64,000 nucleotides of DNA, taken from the NCBI GenBank assembly GCA_963707905.1, contig CAVPSA010000026.1, positions 62,001 through 126,000 on the forward strand, written 5' to 3'. The notes below the pieces were generated by a model, which worked only from the letters and a program-made list of their open reading frames with translations, was not told where the DNA came from and did not search any database. This DNA is from DASXKD01 sp963707905 (lineage in GTDB: Bacteria; Actinomycetota; Actinomycetes; Streptosporangiales; Streptosporangiaceae). Shown piece after piece: positions 7,425 to 16,722 of this stretch. The translations under genes and the position numbers were made by a program. Each line of letters opens with the position of its first letter. Within the stretch, counting starts at the first letter, position 1.

Positions 7425-9773
7425 ATGAGACAACGACGCTGGGTGACGGCTGCGGTCGCGAGCGCCACGGCGCTGCTGGCAAGCGGGGGACTGCTCGCCA
7501 TGAGCACGCCGGCCGCGGTCGCCGGGCCCGCCGCCGCCACCGCGCGCGTGCTGTCCAACTCGTCCGTCGCGTTCCCCGATCTGGTCTCGCAGACCCCGGT
7601 CAAGTGGACGCCCAACGTGTTCACCGGCAGCCTGTCCTGCAACCCGCAGTGGTTCGGCCCGGGTAACCGGCTCTGCAAGCACCACACGGTGTACAGCCAG
7701 GCCGTGGTCAACGGCGAGGTCGTGGTCGTCGGCGCGTTCACCCAGGCGTGCCAGACCGGGCCCTCGGCGTCCGGGCACTGCACCCCCGGCACCCTGGTGA
7801 CCAGGGATGACATCTTCGCCTACCAACTCGGCACCGGCACCATCGACCCGAACTTCGCGCCCGTGCTCGACCAGGGCCCGGTGTACACGGTGATCGCCGG
7901 CCCGGACAACACGGTGTACGTCGGTGGCAGCTTCACCACGGTGAACGGCGTCAGCGAACCGGGGCTTGTCCAGCTTTCTGTGACCCCCGGCCAGCCCACC
8001 GACGGCCAGGTGGTGCCCGGCTTCGCCGCGCCGCTGTCCGGCACCGTGCACGCCCTCGCCCTGGGCGGGAACGCGCTCTACGTCGGCGGCAACTTCCGGA
8101 CGCTGATCAAGCCGGGCATCGCGAAGGAGAAGGGCATCGCGCGGCTGGACGCCACCACCGGGGCACCGGACGGTTCTTTCACGTTCACCCTCGGTGACCC
8201 GATCCCCAGGGACGCGCTCCAGGTCGAGTACATGTCACTGACCCCCGATGGCGGCACGCTGATCATCGGTGGGACGTTCCTGCAGGTGAACAGCCTGAAC
8301 ATTCCCCGGGTCGCGCTGCTGGCGACGGGCGGCGGGCTCGGTGACACCGGGACGCTGGACAACTGGTCGGCGCCCGTCCTGGCCAACAACTGCTCCAGCG
8401 AGCACGACGAGATCAGGTCCATCGACTCCTCCCCGGACGGGTCCTACTTCGTCGTCGCGACCACCGGGTACCGCTCCGCGGGCGGCCCGAGCATCTGTGA
8501 TGCGACGGCCCGGTTCGAGACCGGTGCCACCGGCACCGACGTCCAGCCGACCTGGGTCAACTACGCAGGCGGTGACTCGCTCTACGCCGTCGCGGTGTCC
8601 GGCTCGGCCGTGTACATCGGCGGGCACAACCGGTTCATCAACAACGAGTGCGGCAACAACTTCGTGTGCGAGGCCAACGCGGTCCTGGTGAACGGCCTGG
8701 CCGCGCTGGACCCGAACACCGGCCTCGCGCTGCCCTGGTGGCACCCGCAGACCTCGCGCGGATACGGCGTGGACTCGCTGGTGCTGTTCCCGGCCGGCAG
8801 CTACGCCGGATCGAACGGCGGCCTGCTTGTCGGCACGAACGTGACCAGCATCGGCGGGGTCTACCACGGCCAGAACGCGATCTTCCCGCTGACCGACACC
8901 GCGCCACAGGTGCCCGGCGGTTCGATCATGTCCGGGATCTTCAGCCAGGGCAGGCTCGGCGGCACCGACGAGAGCACCTCGGGCGTGGCGGCCATGTGCG
9001 TGGACGACGCGGGTGACAGTTCCGCGCCGGGCACCACCGTCCAGCTCACCACCTGCCAGAACGACGCGGAGCAGAACTGGGTCGTGCAGCCGGACGGCAC
9101 CATCCAGATCAACGGCATGTGCCTGGACACCCAGGGCGGCGGTACCGCACCGGGGACGCCGGTGGTGCTGGGCACCTGCAACGGGACCGGCACCCAGGCC
9201 TGGAGTCAGGGGGCAGGCAGCAGCCTGGTCAACCAGGCCTCCGGCCTGTGCCTGGATGACCCGGGCGCCAGCACCACCAACAACACCGCGCTGCAGATAG
9301 CGGCCTGCGCCGGCAGCATCGAGCAGGCCTGGCCGCTGCCCACCGCCCCGGCGGCGCCCGCGCCGCCGCCGGTCGGCTCGGTGTACCCGACCGAGGAGCA
9401 GCACAACGGCGACGTCCCGTGCCTGGACAACGCCGGCAATGCGGCCATCGCGGGCAGCAAGGCCGTGCTCCAGGCCTGCGTGGGTTCCAAGCCGCAGCAG
9501 TGGACCATGGCAGCCGACGGTACGTTCCAGAATTACGGCCTGTGCCTGGACACCGCGGGCGGCGGCACCAGCCAGGGGACGCTCACCGTGCTGAACACCT
9601 GCAACGGCAGCGGCACCCAGGTCTGGACGCCGGGACCGAACGGCAGCCTGGTCAACCAGGCCTCCGGGCTGTGCCTGGACGACCCCGGCCTCAACACGGC
9701 CAACGGCGTCCAGATGCAGATCTACGCCTGCAACGGCGGTGCCAACCAGCACTGGTGGCTGCCCGAGCTATAG
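7425..9773 (+). CDS. Secreted beta-propeller protein with two ricin-B lectin domains
   Basis: The 782-residue exported protein starts at an ATG behind GGGGGAG and has a signal peptide over about residues 1-35. Residues about 40-480 form a propeller of repeats such as VYVGGSFTTVNG and LYVGGNFRTL (delta-60/DUF5122-like blades). Two ricin-type beta-trefoils follow (about 500-640 and 660-782) with QxW motifs (QNW, QAW, QQW, QVW, QHW) and repeated GLCLD segments. Ricin domains bind carbohydrates, so it probably acts outside the cell on polysaccharide; no hydrolase domain is visible. The last 33 bp of the gene and the bases after it are duplicated just downstream. Confidence 0.8.
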   Translation: MRQRRWVTAAVASATALLASGGLLAMSTPAAVAGPAAATARVLSNSSVAFPDLVSQTPVKWTPNVFTGSLSCNPQWFGPGNRLCKHHTVYSQAVVNGEVVVVGAFTQACQTGPSASGHCTPGTLVTRDDIFAYQLGTGTIDPNFAPVLDQGPVYTVIAGPDNTVYVGGSFTTVNGVSEPGLVQLSVTPGQPTDGQVVPGFAAPLSGTVHALALGGNALYVGGNFRTLIKPGIAKEKGIARLDATTGAPDGSFTFTLGDPIPRDALQVEYMSLTPDGGTLIIGGTFLQVNSLNIPRVALLATGGGLGDTGTLDNWSAPVLANNCSSEHDEIRSIDSSPDGSYFVVATTGYRSAGGPSICDATARFETGATGTDVQPTWVNYAGGDSLYAVAVSGSAVYIGGHNRFINNECGNNFVCEANAVLVNGLAALDPNTGLALPWWHPQTSRGYGVDSLVLFPAGSYAGSNGGLLVGTNVTSIGGVYHGQNAIFPLTDTAPQVPGGSIMSGIFSQGRLGGTDESTSGVAAMCVDDAGDSSAPGTTVQLTTCQNDAEQNWVVQPDGTIQINGMCLDTQGGGTAPGTPVVLGTCNGTGTQAWSQGAGSSLVNQASGLCLDDPGASTTNNTALQIAACAGSIEQAWPLPTAPAAPAPPPVGSVYPTEEQHNGDVPCLDNAGNAAIAGSKAVLQACVGSKPQQWTMAADGTFQNYGLCLDTAGGGTSQGTLTVLNTCNGSGTQVWTPGPNGSLVNQASGLCLDDPGLNTANGVQMQIYACNGGANQHWWLPEL

Positions 9774-9860
9774 CAGCCGTCAGCCGCCGGTGCAACGGCG
9801 GTGCCAACCAGCACTGGTGGCTGGCTCCGCCGATGCTATAGCAGCCGTCAGCCGCCGGTG
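9729..9860 (+). repeat. Tandem duplication of the lectin gene 3' end
   Basis: A 33-bp segment coding for the lectin C-terminus (9729-9761) recurs exactly at 9791-9823. A 24-bp segment spanning the stop codon (9767-9790) recurs at 9835-9858. The unit is 62-68 bp, the two copies differing by the short segment between the conserved blocks. The second copy lies outside the reading frame, downstream of the stop. Confidence 0.8.
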
Positions 9861-9915
9861 CTATAGCGGCCCGCGTGACGCCGATGCGGTAAGGCCGCGC
9901 GCCCCGGGGTGGCGG

Positions 9916-10488
9916 TCAGTCGGCGGCGCGGACTGCTTCGCCGGCCTGGCGCGCGGCCTGTGCGGCCAGGCGCGCCGCGTGGGCGGCCCGGGTGGGCCGG
10001 GGATCGCCTGGCATCCCCGCCAGGTTGATCTGCACCAGCGCCGCGGCCGCCTGCGCGGCGGCAGCGGCCAGCTGGGCGGCGGTGAGGGCGTCACCGCGTA
10101 CAGCCGGGTTGCCCCGGCCGGCGATATCTGCCGCCAGCGCGGCCACCCTGTCGCCAAGTTCGGCCACTTCCAGGGGCACCTCGCAGGCGCGGGCCAGCGC
10201 GGCGGAGACCTGCTCCTCGCGCGGCCGGCCTGGCCGGGCCGGTGCCCGGCGCGCGGCGAGCACGCCGCCGTAGGCGTCCGCGTCGGCCTGGGCGAGCGGG
10301 GCCGCCCGGCGCAGCAGCCCGCGCGACTCCGCGGCAAGCTGGGGGGCCTGGGCCAGCTGGCGTGCGGACAGTTCCGCCGTCATCGCGCAGAGCGCGGCTG
10401 CGAGGGCGACCGCGAGGGCGGCGGCGGAGCCACCCCCCGGGGCCGGCCCGGCGGCGGCGAGTTCGTCGAGGAACTCGCCGACCCGCAT
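9916..10488 (-). CDS. fchA: FchA-like methenyl-THF cyclohydrolase / cyclodeaminase
   Basis: The 190-residue helical protein belongs to the formiminotransferase-cyclodeaminase family. It begins MRVGEFLDELAAAGPAPGGGSAAALAVALAAAL, with the family's PxPGGGS glycine loop. Single-domain members such as FchA convert methenyl-THF to 10-formyl-THF. It lies directly behind formate-THF ligase on the same strand, which fits that role. An alternative GTG start at 10612 would overlap the ligase stop (GTGA) but would add a Pro/Gly-rich 41-residue extension unlike the family. No folD is in the window, so methylene-THF oxidation must be encoded elsewhere. Confidence 0.75.
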   Translation of the reverse strand: MRVGEFLDELAAAGPAPGGGSAAALAVALAAALCAMTAELSARQLAQAPQLAAESRGLLRRAAPLAQADADAYGGVLAARRAPARPGRPREEQVSAALARACEVPLEVAELGDRVAALAADIAGRGNPAVRGDALTAAQLAAAAAQAAAALVQINLAGMPGDPRPTRAAHAARLAAQAARQAGEAVRAAD

Positions 10489-10607
10489 GCCCAGGTACCC
10501 GGCCCGGCCTGTTCCTGGCCCGCCCGGCCCGCCCGGCCGCCGGCCCGTGCCGGGCGGGCGGGCTCCGGGCCCACCACCCGGCAGCGGCCGCGGATCGCCG
10601 GGGCCGG

Positions 10608-12305
10608 TCACGACAGCCCGACGACCTTGCCGTCGGCGTCGATGTCTATGTGCTCGGCGGCGGGGTGCGTGGTCAGCCCTGGCATGGTGCGCATGTCCCC
10701 GCAGATGGGGTAGACGAACCCGGCCCCGGCCGACGCCCTGGCCTCCCGCACCGGGAGCCGCCACCCGGTAGGTGCCCCCTTGAGCTTGGGATCGGCCGAC
10801 AGGGACAGGTGAGTCTTGGCGATGCAGACCGGGAAGCCGCCGAAACCGGCCTTCTCGTAGGTGGCGAGCTGGCCGTCGGCCGCGGCGGTGTAGTCCACCC
10901 CGTCGGCCCCGTAGACATGCGTGGCCACGGCCTCGATCTTCTCCTTGAGGGACGCCTGCGACGGGTAGAGGAAGTGGAACTCGCTGGGCTCCTCGGCCGC
11001 CTCGGCGACGGCCTCGGCGAGTTCCGCCGCGCCGCGCCCGCCGTCGGTGAAGTTGGTGCAGACCGCCGCGCGGACGCCCATCTCCCGCGCCACCTCGCGG
11101 ATGGCCTCGTGCTCGGAGTCGAAGTCCCCCGGCATCACATTGATGGCGACCACCGGGGTGACTCCGTGCTGGCGCACGTTCTCGATGTGGCTGCGCAGGT
11201 TCGCGGCGCCCTGGCGGACCTCGTCAGGGTTCTCCTTGAGCATCTCGGCGGGCAGTGGCTTGCCCGCGGACACCTTGTGATGCCCGGAGTGCACCTTGAG
11301 CGCCCGCACGGTGGCGACCACGACGGCGGCGTCGGGGGCCATCCCGGAGACCCGGCACTTGATGTTGAAGAAACGTTCCGCCCCCATGTCCGACGCGAAC
11401 CCTGCCTCGGTGAGGAGGAAGTCACCGGTGTGGATGCCGATCATGTCGGCGACCACGGAGGAGTTCCCGTGCGCGATGTTCCCGAACGGCCCGGCGTGCA
11501 CCAGCACGGGCGTGTTCTCCAGCGTCTGCAGCAGGTTGGGCTTGATGGCGTCGGCCATGATCACCGTCATCGCACCCGCCGCCTTGAGCTGTTCGGCGGT
11601 CACCGGCTCACCGTTCGGGGTGTAGCCGGCCACGATGCGCCCGAGCCGCTCGCGCATGTCCCGCAGCGACGACGACAGGGCCAGCACCGCCATCACCTCG
11701 GATGCGGCGGTGATGTCGAACCCGGTCTGCCGGGGGACCCCGTCCTGCCGGGACCCGAGCCCCGCGACGATCGAGCGGAGCGCCCGGTCGTTCACGTCAA
11801 GGACCCGGCGCCAGGTGATGTTGTGCGGGTCCAGCCCGAGCGGGTTGCCATGGAACAGGTGGTTGTCGATCATCGCCGCGAGCGTGTTGTGCGCGGCGGT
11901 CACCGCGTGCATGTCGCCGGTGAGATGGAGGTTGACCCGCTCGAACGGCACCACCTGGCTGTAACCGCCGCCCGCGGCACCGCCCTTGACCCCGAAGGTC
12001 GGGCCCATCGAGGCCTGCCGGAGCGCGATCGTGGCCCGCTTGCCGATGACGCGCATGCCCTGCCCGAGGCCGATGGTCGTGGTCGTCTTCCCCTCCCCGA
12101 GCGGGGTCGGGGTGACCGCCGTCACCAGCACGTACCGCGCCCGTGGCCGGTCGGCCAGTTCCTCGATGGCCTTGAGGTCGATCTTCGCGACGTGCTCGCC
12201 GTAGGGCTCGATGAGCCACGGCGGCAAGCCGGCCTCGGCCGCGATCTCGGTCACCGGCTTGAGCGTTGCCTGCCGGGAGATGTCCAGGGCACTGGGCATG
12301 GTCAT
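10608..12305 (-). CDS. fhs: Formate--tetrahydrofolate ligase
   Basis: The 565-residue cytosolic enzyme interconverts formate + ATP + THF with 10-formyl-THF. The P-loop TPTPLGEGKTTTTIGL, the RQASMGPTFGVKGGAAGGGYSQV block and FGNIAHGNSS are all intact, and the length is typical. The ATG at 12305 follows GGAAGG by about 12 nt. It is second in a minus-strand run (ALDH, fhs, fchA). In acetogens it runs toward formyl-THF. Beside oxidative demethylation genes it could instead release formate and recover ATP (inference). Confidence 0.95.
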   Translation of the reverse strand: MTMPSALDISRQATLKPVTEIAAEAGLPPWLIEPYGEHVAKIDLKAIEELADRPRARYVLVTAVTPTPLGEGKTTTTIGLGQGMRVIGKRATIALRQASMGPTFGVKGGAAGGGYSQVVPFERVNLHLTGDMHAVTAAHNTLAAMIDNHLFHGNPLGLDPHNITWRRVLDVNDRALRSIVAGLGSRQDGVPRQTGFDITAASEVMAVLALSSSLRDMRERLGRIVAGYTPNGEPVTAEQLKAAGAMTVIMADAIKPNLLQTLENTPVLVHAGPFGNIAHGNSSVVADMIGIHTGDFLLTEAGFASDMGAERFFNIKCRVSGMAPDAAVVVATVRALKVHSGHHKVSAGKPLPAEMLKENPDEVRQGAANLRSHIENVRQHGVTPVVAINVMPGDFDSEHEAIREVAREMGVRAAVCTNFTDGGRGAAELAEAVAEAAEEPSEFHFLYPSQASLKEKIEAVATHVYGADGVDYTAAADGQLATYEKAGFGGFPVCIAKTHLSLSADPKLKGAPTGWRLPVREARASAGAGFVYPICGDMRTMPGLTTHPAAEHIDIDADGKVVGLS

Positions 12306-12346
12306 GTTCGTCGCTGCCTTCCGCGTCGTTGGGGTGTGCCGCGAGG

Positions 12347-13804
12347 TCACGTGCCGTATCGGGGAGCCGGGTAGACGATGGTCTTCGGCTCCGTGAAGGT
12401 TTCCATGGCGGATCGGCCGCCCACCCGCCCGCGCCCGCTCACCGAGCCGGACCGCCCGCCGAAGGGCAGGTGGGACTCCCATAGGTTGGTCGAGTAGTTG
12501 ATGTTCACCCAGCCGGCCCGCGCCCGCTCGGCAAAGGCCAGGCCGCGCTCCAGGTCACTGGTGAACACGGCGGCGGTGAGGCCGAACGGGGAGCCGTTGG
12601 TCAGCTCCAGGGCCTGCTCCGCGGAGCCGACCTCGATAACGGGCACCACCGGGCCGAACGTCTCCTCGACCGCGATCTCCATGTCCGGGGTGACCCCGTC
12701 CAGCACGGTCGGCTCGGCGAACAGGCGCGTCGGGAACCCGGCCGCGCGGCCGCCGCCGCAGCACACCCTGGCCCCCCTGGCCACCGCGCCGGCGATGTGC
12801 CGGTCGAACTTGGCTGCCGTCGGCTCGTTGTTCAGCGGCCCCATGGTGGTCGCGGGGTCGAACGGGTCCCCGAGCCGGACCTGATCCTTGGTGGCCGCCA
12901 CCACCCGCTCCACGAACTCCGCACGGACGGCAGCGTGCACCAGGAAGCGCTCACCTGCCGTGCAGCTCTGGCCCGCGCACAGGTAGGCCGCCTCCAGCGC
13001 GGCCTGCGCCGCGAGGTCCAGGTCGGCGTCCTCAAGGATCACCATGGGCCCGTTGCCGCCCAGTTCCAGGAGCTGGGTCTTGCCCGCCGCGCGGGCGGCA
13101 ACGCTCGCGCCGGTGGCCACCGACCCGATGAAGCCCACGCCGTGCACGCCGGGGTGGCTCGCAACGGCGTCACCGACCACGGGTCCAGGGCCGGGCAGGA
13201 AGCTGAACACCCCGGCGGGGATCCCCGCCGCTGTGATGGTCTCCGCGAGCATCCCGCAGCACGCCGAGGTGGTCGGCGCGGGCACCCAGACGACCGTGTT
13301 GCCCGCGGCCATGGCGGGCGCGAACAGCTCCGCGCCCATCGTGTACGGCCAGTTCCACGGGCTGATCACGCCGACCACGCCGAGCGGTGCCGCCACGGTC
13401 AGCACGCGCCGGTCCGGCGACGTGGACGGCGGTGCGCCACCGGTGAGGCGTATGGCATCTTCCGCGGCCATCCTGAAGTACCCGGCCAGTTCCGCGACCT
13501 CGTCGCGCGCCTCGGCCGCCAGGGGCTTGCCCTGGTCCTTGGTCAGCACGCGGGCCAGATCCTCCGCCCGGCCGGCGATCGCGTCCGCGGCCGCGCGGCA
13601 GTGCGCGGCCCGCTCGAAAGCCGACAGTGCCGCCCAGCCCGTCGCTGCGGCCGCCGCCGCCGCGACCGCGTCATCGACGTCCTGCCGGCTGGCGACGGCC
13701 ACCGAGGCGAACGTCTCGCCGGACGCCGGGCTGACCGCGGGCATGCTGCCGGCGCGGCCCTCCCGCCAGGCACCACCCACGCACAGCGGATACTCCGTAC
13801 TCAT
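12347..13804 (-). CDS. Aldehyde dehydrogenase, betaine-aldehyde-dehydrogenase-like
   Basis: The 485-residue NAD(P)-dependent ALDH has the cofactor segment SPWNWPYTMG, the general base in LELGGNGP, the catalytic cysteine in AGQSCTAGERF, and the late EETFGPVVPV motif. Its place upstream of fhs (42 bp gap) and near a choline-dehydrogenase-like gene suggests betaine aldehyde or a C1-linked aldehyde as substrate (inference); related enzymes act on many aldehydes. The start ATG at 13804 is preceded by GAGGGGGG. It is divergent in function from, but on the same strand as, the IclR gene beyond it. Confidence 0.85.
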   Translation of the reverse strand: MSTEYPLCVGGAWREGRAGSMPAVSPASGETFASVAVASRQDVDDAVAAAAAAATGWAALSAFERAAHCRAAADAIAGRAEDLARVLTKDQGKPLAAEARDEVAELAGYFRMAAEDAIRLTGGAPPSTSPDRRVLTVAAPLGVVGVISPWNWPYTMGAELFAPAMAAGNTVVWVPAPTTSACCGMLAETITAAGIPAGVFSFLPGPGPVVGDAVASHPGVHGVGFIGSVATGASVAARAAGKTQLLELGGNGPMVILEDADLDLAAQAALEAAYLCAGQSCTAGERFLVHAAVRAEFVERVVAATKDQVRLGDPFDPATTMGPLNNEPTAAKFDRHIAGAVARGARVCCGGGRAAGFPTRLFAEPTVLDGVTPDMEIAVEETFGPVVPVIEVGSAEQALELTNGSPFGLTAAVFTSDLERGLAFAERARAGWVNINYSTNLWESHLPFGGRSGSVSGRGRVGGRSAMETFTEPKTIVYPAPRYGT

Positions 13805-13949
13805 GGCCCCCCTCACGGGCAGTCGCCCAGGCCGTCCCTCCGACAACCTGAGTCTCGGCAGTGGCACGCACGGCTACCAGGGTCTTTAGGTCCCCGGTCG
13901 GTAAGGTCTTTGGGCCCGGCGCGCTGCACCCCCGGTAGCGCGCTGAGCG

Positions 13950-14675
13950 TCAGGCGCTCGCGCACAAGCGGCCCAGGGCATCGAGGGTCGCTGGGAGCAT
14001 GCGGAACTCCGGGCCGGAGATGGATAGCGCCGCGACACACGTCCCAGCCGGGTCGAAGACCGGTGCGGCGACCGCGACCAGCCCCTCTTCCAGTTCCGCC
14101 ACCGCCTTGGCGTAGCCAGCCCCGCGCACCGTGGCCAGTTCCGCGTCGAGCGCACCGAAGCTGGTGATCGTCTGCGCGGTGTAGCGCTCCAGCGCCTGCG
14201 GCCGGGGCAGGGCGCCGTAGGCCAGCAGGACCTTGCCGTTGGCCACGGCGTGCGGCGTGGTGCGGCGGCCGATCCAGCCGCCGGAACAGCTCAGGATGTA
14301 GGTGCTGGGCAGCTCCGCGACGTTGAGCACGTCGCCGCCATCGGGCACGGCGAGGTTGACCGTCTCCCCGGTCCGCTGCAACAGCTTCTCCATCGCGGGC
14401 TGCATGGTGGCCACCAGGTCGAAGCTGCGCAGCGCGAGGCTGCCCAGCCTGATGACCTCCACACCGAGCCGGTAGCGCTTCCCGGTCCGGGCCAGGAAGC
14501 CGGTCCGCTCCAGCGCCGCGGCCAGCCGCGACGCAGTGGACTTGTGCACGCCGAGCGCGTTGGCGATCTCGCCGACCCCTTGTTCAACCCGGGTGTCATC
14601 GAAGCTCTTGAGCAGTGCCAGCACCCGCTCGGCCGATTGATAGGTTGCGCTAGCTGCAACCTGGGCCTCGGTCAT
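13950..14675 (-). CDS. IclR-family transcriptional regulator
   Basis: The 241-residue regulator has an N-terminal winged helix (SAERVLALLKSF..., with GVHKSTASRLAAALERTGFLAR as the recognition region) and a C-terminal effector-binding domain (AVANGKVLLAYGALP..., ISGPEFRM). It is the first gene on the minus strand ahead of the ALDH, fhs and fchA genes and probably controls them. A perfect 6-N7-6 palindrome lies inside its first codons, consistent with autoregulation. Its architecture resembles the second IclR protein at 32394-33227, so the two may respond to related small carboxylates or betaines (inference). Confidence 0.85.
   Translation of the reverse strand: MTEAQVAASATYQSAERVLALLKSFDDTRVEQGVGEIANALGVHKSTASRLAAALERTGFLARTGKRYRLGVEVIRLGSLALRSFDLVATMQPAMEKLLQRTGETVNLAVPDGGDVLNVAELPSTYILSCSGGWIGRRTTPHAVANGKVLLAYGALPRPQALERYTAQTITSFGALDAELATVRGAGYAKAVAELEEGLVAVAAPVFDPAGTCVAALSISGPEFRMLPATLDALGRLCASA
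14643..14661. promoter_or_regulatory. Candidate IclR operator inside the iclR 5' coding region
   Basis: GGTTGC (14643-14648), seven bases, then GCAACC (14656-14661) make a perfect palindrome at codons 5-11 of the regulator. Another GTTGC sits at the start codon. The 6-N7-6 geometry equals that of the palindrome upstream of the second IclR gene. Confidence 0.45.
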
Positions 14676-14835
14676 GCAACAAGAATGGCGACGCCGCCTG
14701 GGGCCGTCAACCGGTGTGCCATGGCTGCCGATCTCCGGTATGCCCGGCTTGACGGCCATCGTGGCATACTCGCTGAGCAGTACAGGGCCGGGCGGTGCCG
14801 CCGCGGGTGCCGCCGCGATGTGAGAGCAGGCTGGC

Positions 14836-15609
14836 ATGACGACACCTGAGGCGGCTGGCACCACTTCATCCGCTGACGACCCGCTGCCCGAGGCCCTCGG
14901 GCTGGCCCGCGGCGCGGCGGCTGCCTCCCTGGGCCTCAAGCTCCTCGGCGGCCTCGCCGTGCGGGTGCTCTGCCCCGAGTTCCCGCCGCGGCTGCGCCGC
15001 GACCAGGACATCGACTTCGCCTGCGTGAGCAAGCAGCGCAAGAAGGTGGCGGACTACCTTGCCGGGGCGGGCTGCGAGCCGGACCGCAGGTTCAACAACC
15101 TGAACGGCGACCGCCAGATGTACTTCAACGCCCCGTCCGGGCGTCCCATCGACGTCATGGTGGACCGGCTCAGCATGTGCCACGTGCTCGATTTCCGGCC
15201 GTCCTTCGACCGCCAGCCGCTGACCATCGATGCGGTGGACGTGCTGCTGTCCAAACTCCAGATCGTCGAGCTGAACGAGAAGGACCTGCGGGACATCGTC
15301 CACCTGCTCGCCGCGCTGCCACTGGGGAGCGGCTCCAAGGCGTCCATCGACACCGACCGCTTCTGCAAGCTGCTCGGCGCGGACTGGGGATGGTGGCGGA
15401 CCGTCACGGGGAACCTGGCCAAGCTGGAGGAACTGCTGGGCGAGCGGCCGGCCCTGATCCCGGACAACCATGTCTACGAGCCTGTCGCCCAGGCGGGGCG
15501 GCTGCTGGAGTTCGCCGTCGAGACACCCAAGTCGATGAAGTGGAAGCTGCGGGCGAACGTGGGCGACCGGGTCCGCTGGTACGAGCTGCCGGAGGAAGTC
15601 GCACATTGA
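14836..15609 (+). CDS. Nucleotidyltransferase-fold protein (AbiEii-like)
   Basis: The 257-residue protein carries the minimal nucleotidyltransferase signature: GGLAVRVL, then the metal-binding pair in RRDQDIDFAC and a later acidic residue in RPIDVMVDRL. This pattern is shared by AbiEii/MenT-type toxins and by uncharacterised housekeeping nucleotidyltransferases. No AbiEi-like antitoxin is adjacent. It precedes a metallophosphoesterase by 92 bp on the same strand, so the two may form a small functional unit. The target (tRNA, protein or small molecule) is unknown. Confidence 0.6.
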   Translation: MTTPEAAGTTSSADDPLPEALGLARGAAAASLGLKLLGGLAVRVLCPEFPPRLRRDQDIDFACVSKQRKKVADYLAGAGCEPDRRFNNLNGDRQMYFNAPSGRPIDVMVDRLSMCHVLDFRPSFDRQPLTIDAVDVLLSKLQIVELNEKDLRDIVHLLAALPLGSGSKASIDTDRFCKLLGADWGWWRTVTGNLAKLEELLGERPALIPDNHVYEPVAQAGRLLEFAVETPKSMKWKLRANVGDRVRWYELPEEVAH

Positions 15610-15701
15610 AGCATCTGTCCTGCTTGACGCCGGTTTCCCGCTAGTGCTACACGTTGCACAGAGCGCACGTCAGTTGCGCAGGGTGCGGCGGGAAGGCGTA
15701 G

Positions 15702-16649
15702 GTGGTCCCGGTGCGAGTCTTCTTCGCCACCGACATTCACGGCTCGGAAATCTGCTGGCGGAAGTTCCTCAACGCGGCCGCCTTCTACAAGGCTGACCTG
15801 GTCGTCCTCGGCGGCGACGTCACCGGCAAGGTGATGGTGCCGATCACCACCCACAACGGGTACTGGGAAGTGGTGTTCGGCGGCGAGCGGCGCCGCATCG
15901 AGTCCAAGGAAGAGCTGGAGAAGGTCCAGACCCAGATCCGCAACCGCGGTTCTTACCCGGCGCTGATGAGCCCGGACGAGCTGGATCACCTCAGCAAGGA
16001 GGAGGGCGCGGTCGACGAGCGGTTCGGCACCGAGATGCTCTCTTCCCTGGACCGCTGGCTGGACATGGCCGACACCAAGCTCGGCAGCGGCCAGGTGCCG
16101 TGCATCCTGAATGGCGGCAACGACGACTTCTTCGAAATCGACCCGGTGATCGAGTCGTCGCCTTGCGTGACATTCGCCGAGGGGAAGATGCTCGACCTCG
16201 ACGGGTTCCACCTGGTGTCGATGGGCTGGACCAACCCGACCCCGTGGGACACCTTCCGCGAGGCACCGGAAGAGGAATTGGCGCCGAGGATCGAGGCGGT
16301 CGCCAACCTGGTGCCGGACATGGAACGCACCATCTTCAATTTCCACGCCCCGCCCTATGGCACCGGCCTGGACGAGGCGCCTGCCCTGGACGCGACACTC
16401 CGCCCGATCCACGGTGGCGCGGTGATGAAACCGGTGGGATCCAAGGCCGTCCGGGACGCAATCGTTCGCTATCAGCCCATGCTTTCTGTGCACGGCCACA
16501 TCCACGAGAGCCGCGGCATCAAGAAAATGGGCAGGACCCTCGCGATTAATCCAGGCAGCGTCTATGGTGATGGCGTTCTGCAGGGAGCGCTGCTGGAACT
16601 GAACGGGAAGAAGGGCAAGGTCACCAAATATCTTCTCGTGAACGGTTGA
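15702..16649 (+). CDS. Calcineurin-like metallophosphoesterase
   Basis: The 315-residue protein has the di-metal phosphoesterase motifs in order: FATDIHG (residues 7-13), GGDVTG, GGNDD, NFHAPP and HGHIHES. It is presumably cytosolic, since no signal peptide is seen. The GTG start at 15702 has GGAAGG upstream. Its base use and lysine content differ a little from those of its neighbours. The substrate is not determinable. It sits between the nucleotidyltransferase-like gene and the APC permease, all on the plus strand. Confidence 0.8.
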   Translation: MVPVRVFFATDIHGSEICWRKFLNAAAFYKADLVVLGGDVTGKVMVPITTHNGYWEVVFGGERRRIESKEELEKVQTQIRNRGSYPALMSPDELDHLSKEEGAVDERFGTEMLSSLDRWLDMADTKLGSGQVPCILNGGNDDFFEIDPVIESSPCVTFAEGKMLDLDGFHLVSMGWTNPTPWDTFREAPEEELAPRIEAVANLVPDMERTIFNFHAPPYGTGLDEAPALDATLRPIHGGAVMKPVGSKAVRDAIVRYQPMLSVHGHIHESRGIKKMGRTLAINPGSVYGDGVLQGALLELNGKKGKVTKYLLVNG

Positions 16650-16722
16650 GCGCTGCCACCCGGCCCGCATCGCCGGAGCCGGTCATAGCACGCCCCGGAT
16701 CAGCCACATGGGAGGCAAGTTA

